DNA of 64,000 nucleotides from Viola odorata (Eukaryota; Streptophyta; Magnoliopsida; Malpighiales; Violaceae), in NCBI GenBank assembly GCA_963691705.1, contig OY829537.1:39683514-39747513 (forward strand), given 5' to 3'. Made by a program: the position numbers and the translations under genes. The notes beneath the pieces were generated by a model. That model saw only the letters and a list, made by a program, of their open reading frames with translations. It was not told the origin of the DNA and did not search any database. Below are positions 27,485 through 40,313 of this stretch, piece after piece. The stretch's first letter is position 1; the number at the start of each line of letters is the position of its first letter.

Positions 27485-30400
27485 GACGCTGATGCAGAAA
27501 AGTAAAGGTATCCGGGCGAGCCTATCGCAGTCATGGACTCTGATGCAGAAATGTAAAGGAATCCGAGCGAGGCTATCGTAGTCACGGATACTGATACAGA
27601 AAAGTAAAGGAATCCGGGCGAGGCTATCGTAGTCACGGATGCTGATGTAGAAATGTAAAGGTATTCAGGCGAGGCTATCGCAGTCACGGACGCTGATGCA
27701 GAAATGTAAAGGTATCCGGGCGAGGCTAGCGCAATCATGGATCTTGATGAAGAAAATAAAGGTATCCGGGCGAGGCTATCGCAGTCACGGACAATGATGC
27801 AGAAATGTAAAGATATCCGGGAGAGGCTATCGTAGTCACGGATGCTGATGTAGAAATGTAAAGGTATTCAGGCGAGGCTATCGCAGTCACGGACGCTGAT
27901 GCAGAAATGTAAAGGTATCCGGGCGAGGCTAGCGCAATCATGGATCTTGATGAAGAAAATAAAGGTATCCGGGCGAGGCTATCGCAGTCACGGACAATGA
28001 TGCAGAAATGTAAAGATATCCGGGCGAGGCTATCGTAGTCACGGATGCTGATGTAGAAATGTAAAGGTATTCAGGCGAGGCTATCGCAGTCACGGACGCT
28101 GATGCAGAAATGTAAAGGTATCCGAGCGAGGCTGTCGCAGTCACGGATACTGATACAGAAATGTAAAGGTATCCGGGCAAGACTTTCGCAGTCACGGACG
28201 CTGATGCAGAAATGTAAAAGTATCCGGGCGAGGCTGTCGCAGTCACTGATACTGATACAGAAAAGTAAAGGAATCCGGGTGAGGCTATCGCCGTCACGGA
28301 CGCTGATGCAGAAATGTAAAGGTACTCAGGCGCGGCTATCGCAGTCACGGACGCTGATGCAGAAATGTAAAGGTATCCGGGCGAGGCTAGCGCAATCACG
28401 GATCCTGATGAAGAAAATAAAGGTATTCGGGCGAGGCTATCGCAGTCACGGACGCTGATGCAGAAATGTAAAGGTACTCAGGCGCGGCTATCGCAGTCAC
28501 GAACGCTGATGCAGAAATGTAAAGGTATCCGGGCGAGGCTGTTGCAGTCACGGATACTGATACAGAAAAGTAAAGGAATCCGGGCGAGGCTATCGCAGTC
28601 ACGGACGCTGATGCAGAAATGTAAAGGTATCCGGGCGAGGCTGTTGCAGTCACGGATACTGATACAGAAAAGTAAAGGAATCCGGGCGAGGCTATCGCAG
28701 TCACGGACGCTGATGCAGAAATGTAAAGGTATCCGGGCGTGGCTGTGTGCAGTCACGGATACTGATACAGAAAAGTAAAGGAATCCGGGCGAGGCTATCG
28801 CAGTCACGGACGCTGATGCAGAAATGTAAAGGTATCCGAGCGAGGCTGTCGTAGTCACGGATACTGATACAGAAAAGTAAAGGTATCCAGGCGAGGCTGT
28901 CTCAGTCACGGATACTGATACAGAAAAGTAAAGGAATCTGGGCGAGGCTATCGCAGTCACGGACGCTGATGCAGAAAAGTAAAGGTATCCGGGCGAGCCT
29001 ATCGCAGTCATGGACTCTGATGCAGAAATGTAAAGGAATCCGAGCGAGGCTATCGTAGTCACGGATACTGATACAGAAAAGTAAAGGAATCCGGGCGAGG
29101 CTATCGTAGTCACGGATGCTGATGTAGAAATGTAAAGGTATTCAGGCGAGGCTATCGCAGTCACGGACGCTGATGCAGAAATGTAAAGGTATCCGGGCGA
29201 GGCTAGCGCAATCATGGATCTTGATGAAGAAAATAAAGGTATCCGGGCGAGGCTATCGCAGTCACGGACAATGATGCAGAAATGTAAAGATATCCGGGCG
29301 AGGCTATCGTAGTCACGGATGCTGATGTAGAAATGTAAAGGTATTCAGGCGAGGCTATCGCAGTCACGGACGCTGATGCAGAATTGTAAAGGTATCCGGG
29401 CGAGGCTAGCGCAATCATGGATCTTGATGAAGAAAATAAAGGTATCCGGGCGAGGCTATCGCAGTCACGGACAATGATGCAGAAATGTAAAGATATCCGG
29501 GCGAGGCTATCGTAGTCACGGATGCTGATGTAGAAATGTAAAGGTATTCAGGCGAGGCTATCGCAGTCACGGACGCTGATGCAGAAATGTAAAGGTATCC
29601 GGGCGAGGCTGTTGCAGTCACGGATACTGATACAGAAAAAGTAAAGGAATCCGGGCGAGGCTATCGCAGTCACGGACGCTGATGCAGAAATGTAAAGGTA
29701 TCCGGGCGAGGTTGTCGCAGTCACGGATACTGATACAGAAAAGTAAAGGAATCCGGGCGAGGCTATCGCAGTCACGGACGCTGATGCAGAAATGTAAAGG
29801 AATCCGAGCGAGGCTATCGTAGTCACGGATACTGATACAGAAAAGTAAAGGAATCCGGGCGAGGCTATCGTAGTCATGGATACTGATACAGAAAAGTAAA
29901 GGAATCCGGGCGAGGCTATCGTAGGCACGGATGCTGATGTAGAATTGTAAAGGTATTCAGGCGAGGCTATCGCAGTCACGGACGCTGATGCAGAAATGTA
30001 AAGGTATCCGGGCGAGGCTGTTGCAGTCACGGATACTGATACAGAAAAGTAAAGGAATCCGGGCGAGGCTATCGCAGTCACGGACGCTGATGCAGAAATG
30101 TAAAGGTATCCGGGCGAGGTTGTCGCAGTCACGGATACTGATACAGAAAAGTAAAGGAATCCGGGCGAGGCTATCGCAGTCACGGACGCTGATGCAGAAA
30201 TGTAAAGGAATCCGAGCGAGGCTGTCGTAGTCACGGATACTGATACAGAAAAGTAAAGGTATCCAGGCGAGGCTGTCTCAGTCACGGATACTGATACAGA
30301 AAAGTAAAGGAATCTGGGCGAGGCTATCGCAGTCACGGACGCTGATGCAGAAAAGTAAAGGTATCCGGGCGAGGTTATCGCAGTCATGGACTCTGATGCA

Positions 30401-32579
30401 GAAATGTAAAGGAATCCGAGCGAGGCTATCGTAGTCACGGATACTGATACAGAAAAGTAAAGGAATCCGGGCGAGGCTATCGTAGTCACGGATGCTGATG
30501 TAGAAATGTAAAGGTATTCAGGCGAGGCTATCGCAGTCACGGACGCTGATGCAGAAATGTAAAGGTATCCGGGCGAGGCTAGCGCAATCATGGATCTTGA
30601 TGAAGAAAATAAAGGTATCCGGGCGAGGCTATCGCAGTCACGGACAATGATGCAGAAATGTAAAGATATCCGGGCGAGGCTATCGTAGTCACGGATGCTG
30701 ATGTAGAAATGTAAAGGTATTCAGGCGAGGCTATCGCAGTCACGGACGCTGATGCAGAATTGTAAAGGTATCCGGGCGAGGCTAGCGCAATCATGGATCT
30801 TGATGAAGAAAATAAAGGTATCCGGGCGAGGCTATCGCAGTCACGGACAATGATGCAGAAATGTAAAGATATCCGGGCGAGGCTATCGTAGTCACGGATG
30901 CTGATGTAGAAATGTAAAGGTATTCAGGCGAGGCTATCGCAGTCACGGACGCTGATGCAGAAATGTAAAGGTATCCGGGCGAGGCTGTTGCAGTCACGGA
31001 TACTGATACAGAAAAGTAAAGGAATCCGGGCGAGGCTATCGCAGTCACGGACGCTGATGCAGAAATGTAAAGGTATCCGGGCGAGGTTGTCGCAGTCACG
31101 GATACTGATACAGAAAAGTAAAGGAATCCGGGCGAGGCTATCGCAGTCACGGACGCTGATGCAGAAATGTAAAGGAATCCGAGCGAGGCTATCGTAGTCA
31201 CGGATACTGATACAGAAAAGTAAAGGAATCCGGGCGAGGCTATCGTAGTCACGGATACTGATACAGAAAAGTAAAGGAATCCGGGCGAGGCTATCGTAGG
31301 CACGGATGCTGATGTAGAATTGTAAAGGTATTCAGGCGAGGCTATCGCAGTCACGGACGCTGATGCAGAAATGTAAAGGTATCCGGGCGAGGCTGTTGCA
31401 CTCACGGATACTGATACAGAAAAGTAAAGGAATCCGGGCGAGGCTATCGCAGTCACGGACGCTGATGCAGAAATGTAAAGGTATCCGGGCGAGGTTGTCG
31501 CAGTCACGGATACTGATACAGAAAAGTAAAGGAATCCGGGCGAGGCTATCGCAGTCACGGACGCTGATGCAGAAATGTAAAGGAATCCGAGCGAGGCTAT
31601 CGTAGTCACGGATACTGATACAGAAAAGTAAAGGAATCCGGGCGAGGCTATCGTAGTCACGGATACTGATACACAAAAGTAAAGGAATCCGGGCGAGGCT
31701 ATCGTAGTCACGGATGCTGATGTAGAAATGTAAAGGTATTCAGGCGAGGCTATCGCAGTCACGTACGCTGATGCAGAAATGTAAAGGAATCCGGGCGAGG
31801 CTATCGTAGTCACGGATACTGATACAGAAAAGTAAAGGAATCCGGGCGAGGCTATCGTAGGCACGGATGCTGATGTAGAAATGTAAAGGTATTCAGGCGA
31901 GGCTATCGCAGTCACGGACGCTGATGCAGAAATGTAAAGGTATTCGGGCGAGGTTGTCGCAGTCACGGATACTGATACAGAAAAGTAAAGGAATACGGGC
32001 GTGGCTATCGCAGTCACGGACGCTGATGCAGAAATGTAAAGGAATCCGAGCGAGGCTATCGTAGTCACGGATACTGATACAGAAAAGTCAAGGAATCCGG
32101 GCGAGGCTATCGTAGGCACGGATGCTGATGTAGAAATGTAAAGGTATTCAGGCGAGGCTATCGCAGTCACGGACGCTGATGCAGAAATGTAAAGGTATCC
32201 GGGCGAGGTTGTCGCAGTCACGGATACTGATACAGAAAAGTAAAGGAATCCGGGCGTGGCTATCGCAGTCACGGACGCTGATGCAGAAATGTAAAGGAAT
32301 CCGAGCGAGGCTATCGTAGTCACGGATACTGATACAGAAAAGTAAAGGAATCCGGGCGAGGCTATCATAGTCACGGATACTGATACACAAAAGTAAAGGA
32401 ATCCGGGCGAGGCTATCGTAGTCACGGATGCTGATGTAGAATTGTAAAGGTATTCAGGCGAGGCTATCGCAGTCACGGACGCTGATGCAGAAATGTAAAG
32501 GTATCCGGGCGAGGCTGTTGCAGTCACGGATACTGATACAGAAAAGTAAAGGAATCCGGGCGAGGCTATCGCAGTCACG
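27485..32579. repeat. 5,095-bp tandem duplication, copy 2
   Basis: Second copy of 22390-27484. The junction is near 27485, where the monomer with GCAGAAAAGTAAAGG and GAGCCTATCG resumes the start of copy 1. The right edge is near 32580, where copy 2 reads GCAGAAATG against GCAGAAAAG at the start of what would be a third copy. Part of this block (about 27655-31276) recurs a third time at 42534-46155. Confidence 0.92.
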
Positions 32580-35281
32580 GACGCTGATGCAGAAATGTAA
32601 AGGTATCCGGGCGAGGTTGTCGCAGTCACGGATACTGATACAGAAAAGTAAAGGAATCCGGGCGAGGCTATCGCAGTCACGGACGCTGATGCAGAAATGT
32701 AAAGGAATCCGAGCGAGGCTATCGTAGTCACGGATACTGATACAGAAAAGTAAAGGAATCCGGGCGAGGCTATCGTAGTCACGGATACTGATACAGAAAA
32801 GTAAAGGAATCCGGGCGAGGCTATCGTAGGCACGGATGCTGATGTAGAATTGTAAAGGTATTCAGGCGAGGCTATCGCAGTCACGGACGCTGATGCAGAA
32901 ATGTAAAGGTATCCGGGCGAGGCTGTTGCACTCACGGATACTGATACAGAAAAGTAAAGGAATCCGGGCGAGGCTATCGCAGTCACGGACGCTGATGCAG
33001 AAATGTAAAGGTATCCGGGCGAGGTTGTCGCAGTCACGGATACTGATACAGAAAAGTAAAGGAATCCGGGCGAGGCTATCGCAGTCACGGACGCTGATGC
33101 AGAAATGTAAAGGAATCCGAGCGAGGCTATCGTAGTCACGGATACTGATACAGAAAAGTCAAGGAATCCGGGCGAGGCTATCGTAGGCACGGATGCTGAT
33201 GTAGAAATGTAAAGGTATTCAGGCGAGGCTATCGCAGTCACGGACGCTGATGCAGAAATGTAAAGGTATCCGGGCGAGGTTGTCGCAGTCACGGATACTG
33301 ATACAGAAAAGTAAAGGAATCCGGGCGTGGCTATCGCAGTCACGGACGCTGATGCAGAAATGTAAAGGAATCCGAGCGAGGCTATCGTAGTCACGGATAC
33401 TGATACAGAAAAGTAAAGGAATCCGGGCGAGGCTATCATAGTCACGGATACTGATACACAAAAGTAAAGGAATCCGGGCGAGGCTATCGTAGTCACGGAT
33501 GCTGATGTAGAATTGTAAAGGTATTCAGGCGAGGCTATCGCAGTCACGGACGCTGATGCAGAAATGTAAAGGTATCCGGGCGAGGCTGTTGCAGTCACGG
33601 ATACTGATACAGAAAAGTAAAGGAATCCGGGCGAGGCTATCGCAGTCACGGACGCTGATGCAGAAATGTAAAGGTATCCGGGCGAGGTTGTCGCAGTCAC
33701 GGATACTGATACAGAAAAGTAAAGGAATCCGGGCGAGGCTATCGCAGTCACGGACGCTGATGCAGAAATGTAAAGGAATCCGAGCGAGGCTATCGTAGTC
33801 ACGGATACTGATACAGAAAAGTAAAGGAATCCGGGCGAGGCTATCGTAGTCACGGATACTGATACAGAAAAGTAAAGGAATCCGGGCGAGGCTATCGTAG
33901 GCACGGATGCTGATGTAGAATTGTAAAGGTATTCAGGCGAGGCTATCGCAGTCACGGACGCTGATGCAGAAATGTAAAGGTATCCGGGCGAGGCTGTTGC
34001 ACTCACGGATACTGATACAGAAAAGTAAAGGAATCCGGGCGAGGCTATCGCAGTCACGGACGCTGATGCAGAAATGTAAAGGTATCCGGGCGAGGTTGTC
34101 GCAGTCACGGATACTGATACAGAAAAGTAAAGGAATCCGGGCGAGGCTATCGCAGTCACGGACGCTGATGCAGAAATGTAAAGGAATCCGAGCGAGGCTA
34201 TCGTAGTCACGGATACTGATACAGAAAAGTAAAGGAATCCGGGCGAGGCTATCGTAGTCACGGATACTGATACAGAAAAGTAAAGGAATCCGGGCGAGGC
34301 TATCGTAGGCACGGATGCTGATGTAGAATTGTAAAGGTATTCAGGCGAGGCTATCGCAGTCACGGACGCTGATGCAGAAATGTAAAGGTATCCGGGCGAG
34401 GCTGTTGCACTCACGGATACTGATACAGAAAAGTAAAGGAATCCGGGCGAGGCTATCGCAGTCACGGACGCTGATGCAGAAATGTAAAGGTATCCGGGCG
34501 AGGTTGTCGCAGTCACGGATACTGATACAGAAAAGTAAAGGAATCCGGGCGAGGCTATCGTAGTCACGGATACTGATACAGAAAAGTAAAGGAATCCGGG
34601 CGAGGCTATCGTAGGCACGGATGCTGATGTAGAAATGTAAAGGTATTCAGGCGAGGCTATCGCAGTCACGGACGCTGATGCAGAAATGTAAAGGTATCCG
34701 GGCGAGGTTGTCGCAGTCACGGATACTGATACAGAAAAGTAAAGGAATCCGGGCGTGGCTATCGCAGTCACGGACGCTGATGCAGAAATGTAAAGGAATC
34801 CGAGCGAGGCTATCGTAGTCACGGATACTGATACAGAAAAGTAAAGGAATCCGGGCGAGGCTATCATAGTCACGGATACTGATACACAAAAGTAAAGGAA
34901 TCCGGGCGAGGCTATCGTAGTCACGGATGCTGATGTAGAATTGTAAAGGTATTCAGGCGAGGCTATCGCAGTCACGGACGCTGATGCAGAAATGTAAAGG
35001 TATCCGGGCGAGGCTGTTGCAGTCACGGATACTGATACAGAAAAGTAAAGGAATCCGGGCGAGGCTATCGCAGTCACGGACGCTGATGCAGAAATGTAAA
35101 GGTATCCGGGCGAGGTTGTCGCAGTCACGGATACTGATACAGAAAAGTAAAGGAATCCGGGCGAGGCTATCGCAGTCACGGACGCTGATGCAGAAATGTA
35201 AAGGAATCCGAGCGAGGCTATCGTAGTCACGGATACTGATACAGAAAAGTAAAGGAATCCGGGCGAGGCTATCGTAGTCAC
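30791..35281 (-). other. Longest open frame: 1,496 codons, 88 satellite repeats, probably not a gene
   Basis: The minus-strand frame is open for 88 consecutive monomers. Each 17-residue repeat reads close to VTAIASPGYLYISASAS or VTTIASPGFLYFSVSVS, an alternating small/hydroxyl/aliphatic pattern that would favour beta strands. I see no signal peptide, non-repeat domain or membrane anchor. The frame opens at GTG, just after a 50-mer at 35254-35303 has reset the phase, and the first internal Met is near residue 139. It closes with FLHQDP and TGA inside a kappa unit. The length is expected from a 51-bp stop-free monomer. Real translation would need transcript or peptide evidence, so a giant repeat protein is only a remote alternative. 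Confidence 0.25.
32148..34289. repeat. 1,071-bp (21-monomer) higher-order repeat, two tandem copies
   Basis: Marks at 32148, 32485 and 32893 recur at 33219, 33556 and 33964, each 1,071 bp later (21 x 51 with no indel). The unit includes AGAAAAGTCAAGGAATCC, a rare A-to-C change, just before each copy. The stretch after 33964 is partly repeated again 408 bp later (34372), and 33219 recurs at 34647 (offset 1,428 bp, 28 monomers). This nested expansion makes the kappa-free interval between 30767 and 36579. Confidence 0.88.
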
Positions 35282-35303
35282 GGATACTGATACAGAAAGT
35301 AAA
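35254..35303. repeat. Single 50-bp monomer with one A missing
   Basis: The unit reads CAGAAAGTAAAGG with one A fewer than CAGAAAAGTAAAGG. It is the only such unit I found and changes the frame, so it sets the upstream limit of the 1,496-codon frame. The next monomer has GGCTATCATAGGCAC. A private single-base deletion here could be recent or a homopolymer sequencing error. Confidence 0.85.
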
Positions 35304-35983
35304 GGAATCCGGGCGAGGCTATCATAGGCACGGATGCTGATGTAGAATTGTAAAGGTATTCAGGCGAGGCTATCGCAGTCACGGACGCTGATGCAGAAAT
35401 GTAAAGGTATCCGGGCGAGGCTGTTGCACTCACGGATACTGATACAGAAAAGTAAAGGAATCCGGGCGAGGCTATCGCAGTCACGGACGCTGATGCAGAA
35501 ATGTAAAGGAATCCGAGCGAGGCTATCGTAGTCACGGATACTGATACAGAAAAGTAAAGGAATCCGGGCGAGGCTATCGTAGTCACGGATACTGATACAC
35601 AAAAGTAAAGGAATCCGGGCGAGGCTATCGTAGTCACGGATGCTGATGTAGAAATGTAAAGGTATTCAGGCGAGGCTATCGCAGTCACGTACGCTGATGC
35701 AGAAATGTAAAGGAATCCGGGCGAGGCTATCGTAGTCACGGATACTGATACAGAAAAGTAAAGGAATCCGGGCGAGGCTATCGTAGGCACGGATGCTGAT
35801 GTAGAAATGTAAAGGTATTCAGGCGAGGCTATCGCAGTCACGGACGCTGATGCAGAAATGTAAAGGTATTCGGGCGAGGTTGTCGCAGTCACGGATACTG
35901 ATACAGAAAAGTAAAGGAATCCGGGCGTGGCTATCGCAGTCACGGACGCTGATGCAGAAATGTAAAGGAATCCGAGCGAGGCT

Positions 35984-38109
35984 ATCGTAGTCACGGATAC
36001 TGATACAGAAAAGTCAAGGAATCCGGGCGAGGCTATCGTAGGCACGGATGCTGATGTAGAAATGTAAAGGTATTCAGGCGAGGCTATCGCAGTCACGGAC
36101 GCTGATGCAGAAATGTAAAGGTATCCGGGCGAGGTTGTCGCAGTCACGGATACTGATACAGAAAAGTAAAGGAATCCGGGCGTGGCTATCGCAGTCACGG
36201 ACGCTGATGCAGAAATGTAAAGGAATCCGAGCGAGGCTATCGTAGTCACGGATACTGATACAGAAAAGTAAAGGAATCCGGGCGAGGCTATCATAGTCAC
36301 GGATACTGATACACAAAAGTAAAGGAATCCGGGCGAGGCTATCGTAGTCACGGATGCTGATGTAGAATTGTAAAGGTATTCAGGCGAGGCTATCGCAGTC
36401 ACGGACGCTGATGCAGAAATGTAAAGGTATCCGGGCGAGGCTGTTGCAGTCACGGATACTGATACAGAAAAGTAAAGGAATCCGGGCGAGGCTATCGCAG
36501 TCACGGACGCTGATGCAGAAATGTAAAGGTACTCAGGCGCGGCTATCGCAGTCACGAACGCTGATGCAGAAATGTAAAGGTATCCGGGCGAGGCTAGCGC
36601 AATCACGGATCCTGATGAAGAAAATAAAGGTATTCGGGCGAGGCTATCGTAGTCACGGATACTGATGCAGAAAAGTAAAGGAATCCGGGCGAGGCTATCG
36701 TAGTCACGGACGCTGATGCAGAAATGTAAAGGTACTCAGGCGCGGCTATCGCAGTCACGGACGCTGATGCAGAAATGTAAAGGTATCCGGGCGAGGTTGT
36801 CGCAGTCACGGATACTGATACAGAAACGTAAAGGAATCCGGGCGAGGCTATCGCAGTCACGGACGTTGATGCAGAAATGTAAAGGAATCCGAGCGAGGCT
36901 ATCGTAGTCACGGACGCTGATGCAGAAATGTAAAGGAATCCGAGCGAGGCTATCGTAGTCACGGATACTTATACAGAAAAGTAAAGGAATCCGGGCGAGG
37001 CTATCGTAGTCACGGATACTGATACACAAAAGTAAAGGAATCCGGGCGAGGCTATCGTAGTCACGGATGCTGATGTAGAATTGTAAAGGTATTCAGGCGA
37101 GGCTATCGCAGTCACGGACGCTGATGCAGAAATGTAAAGGTATCCGGGCGAGGCTGTTGCAGTCACGGATACTGATACAGAAAAGTAAAGGAATCCGGGC
37201 GAGGCTATCGCAGTCACGGACGCTGATGCAGAAATGTAAAGGTATCCGGGCGAGGCTGTTGCAGTCACGGATACTGATACAGAAAAGTAAAGGAATCCGG
37301 GCGAGGCTATCGCAGTCACGGACGCTGATGCAGAAATGTAAAGGTATCCGGGCGAGGCTGTCGTAGTCACGGATACTGATACAGAAAAGTAAAGGTATCC
37401 AGGCGAGGCTGTCTCAGTCACGGATACTGATACAGAAAAGTAAAGGAATCTGGGCGAGGCTATCGCAGTCACGGACGCTGATGCAGAAAAGTAAAGGTAT
37501 CCGGGCGAGCCTATCGCAGTCATGGACTCTGATGCAGAAATGTAAAGGAATCCGAGCGAAGCTATCGTAGTCACGGATACTGATACAGAAAAGTAAAGGA
37601 ATCCGGGCGAGGCTATCGTAGTCACGGATGCTGATGTAGAAATGTAAAGGTATTCAGGCGAGGCTATCGCAGTCACGGACGCTGATGCAGAAATGTAAAG
37701 GTATCCGGGCGAGGCTAGCGCAATCATGGATCTTGATGAAGAAAATAAAGGTATCCGGGCGAGGCTATCGCAGTCACGGACAATGATGCTGAAATGTAAA
37801 GATATCCGGGAGAGGCTATCGTAGTCACGGATGCTGATGTAGAAATGTAAAGGTATTCAGGCGAGGCTATCGCAGTCACGGACGCTGATGCAGAAATGTA
37901 AAGGTATCCGGGCGAGGCTAGCGCAATCATGGATCTTGATGAAGAAAATAAAGGTATCCTGGCGAGGCTATCGCAGTCACGGACAATGATGCAGAAATGT
38001 AAAGATATCCGGGCGAGGCTATCGTAGTCACGGATGCTGATGTAGAAATGTAAAGGTATTCAGGCGAGGCTATCGCAGTCACGGACGCTGATGCAGAAAT
38101 GTAAAGGTA
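35984..38109. repeat. 2.1-kb block, copy 2
   Basis: Copy of 20900-23025 at offset 15,084. It carries the same ACTTATAC nonsense mark (36977) and the same kappa spacing of 1121 and 203 bp. Private changes include GCGAAGCTATC near 37560, GATGCTGAAATG near 37790 and ATCCTGGCGAGG near 37957. It ends where 38110 reads GGCTGTTGCAG against CCGAGCGAGGCTG in the first copy. Confidence 0.85.
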
Positions 38110-38154
38110 TCCGGGCGAGGCTGTTGCAGTCACGGATACTGATACAGAAAAGTA

Positions 38155-40313
38155 AAGGTATTCAGGCGAGGCTATCGTAGTCACGGACGCTGATGCAGAA
38201 ATGTAAAGGTATCCGGGCGAGGCTGTTGCAGTCACGGATACTGATACAGAAAAGTAAAGGAATCCGGGCGAGGCTATCGCAGTCACGGACGCTGATGCAG
38301 AAATGTAAAGGTATCCGGGCGAGGTTGTCGCAGTCACGGATACTGATACAGAAAAGTAAAGGAATCCGGGCGAGGCTATCGCAGTCACGGACGCTGATGC
38401 AGAAATGTAAAGGAATCCGAGCGAGGCTGTCGTAGTCACGGATACTGATACAGAAAAGTAAAGGTATCCAGGCGAGGCTGTCTCAGTCACGGATACTGAT
38501 ACAGAAAAGTAAAGGAATCTGGGCGAGGCTATCGCAGTCACGGACGCTGATGCAGAAAAGTAAAGGTATCCGGGCGAGGTTATCGCAGTCATGGACTCTG
38601 ATGCAGAAATGTAAAGGAATCCGAGCGAGGCTATCGTAGTCACGGATACTGATACAGAAAAGTAAAGGAATCCGGGCGAGGCTATCGTAGTCACGGATGC
38701 TGATGTAGAAATGTAAAGGTATTCAGGCGAGGCTATCGCAGTCACGGACGCTGATGCAGAAATGTAAAGGTATCCGGGCGAGGCTAGCGCAATCATGGAT
38801 CTTGATGAAGAAAATAAAGGTATCCGGGCGAGGCTATCGCAGTCACGGACAATGATGCAGAAATGTAAAGATATCCGGGCGAGGCTATCGTAGTCACGGA
38901 TGCTGATGTAGAAATGTAAAGGTATTCAGGCGAGGCTATCGCAGTCACGGACGCTGATGCAGAATTGTAAAGGTATCCGGGCGAGGCTAGCGCAATCATG
39001 GATCTTGATGAAGAAAATAAAGGTATCCGGGCGAGGCTATCGCAGTCACGGACAATGATGCAGAAATGTAAAGATATCCGGGCGAGGCTATCGTAGTCAC
39101 GGATGCTGATGTAGAAATGTAAAGGTATTCAGGCGAGGCTATCGCAGTCACGGACGCTGATGCAGAAATGTAAAGGTATCCGGGCGAGGCTGTTGCAGTC
39201 ACGGATACTGATACAGAAAAGTAAAGGAATCCGGGCGAGGCTATCGCAGTCACGGACGCTGATGCAGAAATGTAAAGGTATCCGGGCGAGGTTGTCGCAG
39301 TCACGGATACTGATACAGAAAAGTAAAGGAATCCGGGCGAGGCTATCGCAGTCACGGACGCTGATGCAGAAATGTAAAGGAATCCGAGCGAGGCTATCGT
39401 AGTCACGGATACTGATACAGAAAAGTAAAGGAATCCGGGCGAGGCTATCGTAGTCACGGATACTGATACAGAAAAGTAAAGGAATCCGGGCGAGGCTATC
39501 GTAGGCACGGATGCTGATGTAGAATTGTAAAGGTATTCAGGCGAGGCTATCGCAGTCACGGACGCTGATGCAGAAATGTAAAGGTATCCGGGCGAGGCTG
39601 TTGCACTCACGGATACTGATACAGAAAAGTAAAGGAATCCGGGCGAGGCTATCGCAGTCACGGACGCTGATGCAGAAATGTAAAGGTATCCGGGCGAGGT
39701 TGTCGCAGTCACGGATACTGATACAGAAAAGTAAAGGAATCCGGGCGAGGCTATCGCAGTCACGGACGCTGATGCAGAAATGTAAAGGAATCCGAGCGAG
39801 GCTATCGTAGTCACGGATACTGATACAGAAAAGTAAAGGAATCCGGGCGAGGCTATCGTAGTCACGGATACTGATACACAAAAGTAAAGGAATCCGGGCG
39901 AGGCTATCGTAGTCACGGATGCTGATGTAGAAATGTAAAGGTATTCAGGCGAGGCTATCGCAGTCACGTACGCTGATGCAGAAATGTAAAGGAATCCGGG
40001 CGAGGCTATCGTAGTCACGGATACTGATACAGAAAAGTAAAGGAATCCGGGCGAGGCTATCGTAGGCACGGATGCTGATGTAGAAATGTAAAGGTATTCA
40101 GGCGAGGCTATCGCAGTCACGGACGCTGATGCAGAAATGTAAAGGTATCCGGGCGAGGTTGTCGCAGTCACGGATACTGATACAGAAAAGTAAAGGAATC
40201 CGGGCGTGGCTATCGCAGTCACGGACGCTGATGCAGAAATGTAAAGGAATCCGAGCGAGGCTATCGTAGTCACGGATACTGATACAGAAAAGTAAAGGAA
40301 TCCGGGCGAGGCT
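38155..40313. repeat. 2.2-kb block copied from the 29950-32108 type
   Basis: The match to 29950-32108 runs at offset 8,205, with kappa units 38769 and 38972 answering 30564 and 30767. Small differences include TCGTAGTC versus TCGCAGTC at 38179, CCGGG versus TCGGG at about 40151, and AAGTAAAGG versus AAGTCAAGG at about 40294. The copy ends near 40314, where GGCTATCATAGTCAC replaces GGCTATCGTAGGCAC. Confidence 0.82.

Noticed and set aside
30791..35281. Calling the long minus open frames protein-coding genes
   Set aside because: Their ends are set by kappa or other indels, many start at GTG or TTG, nonsense changes occur between kappas, no non-repeat domain exists, and a 51-bp stop-free monomer gives such frames by itself.
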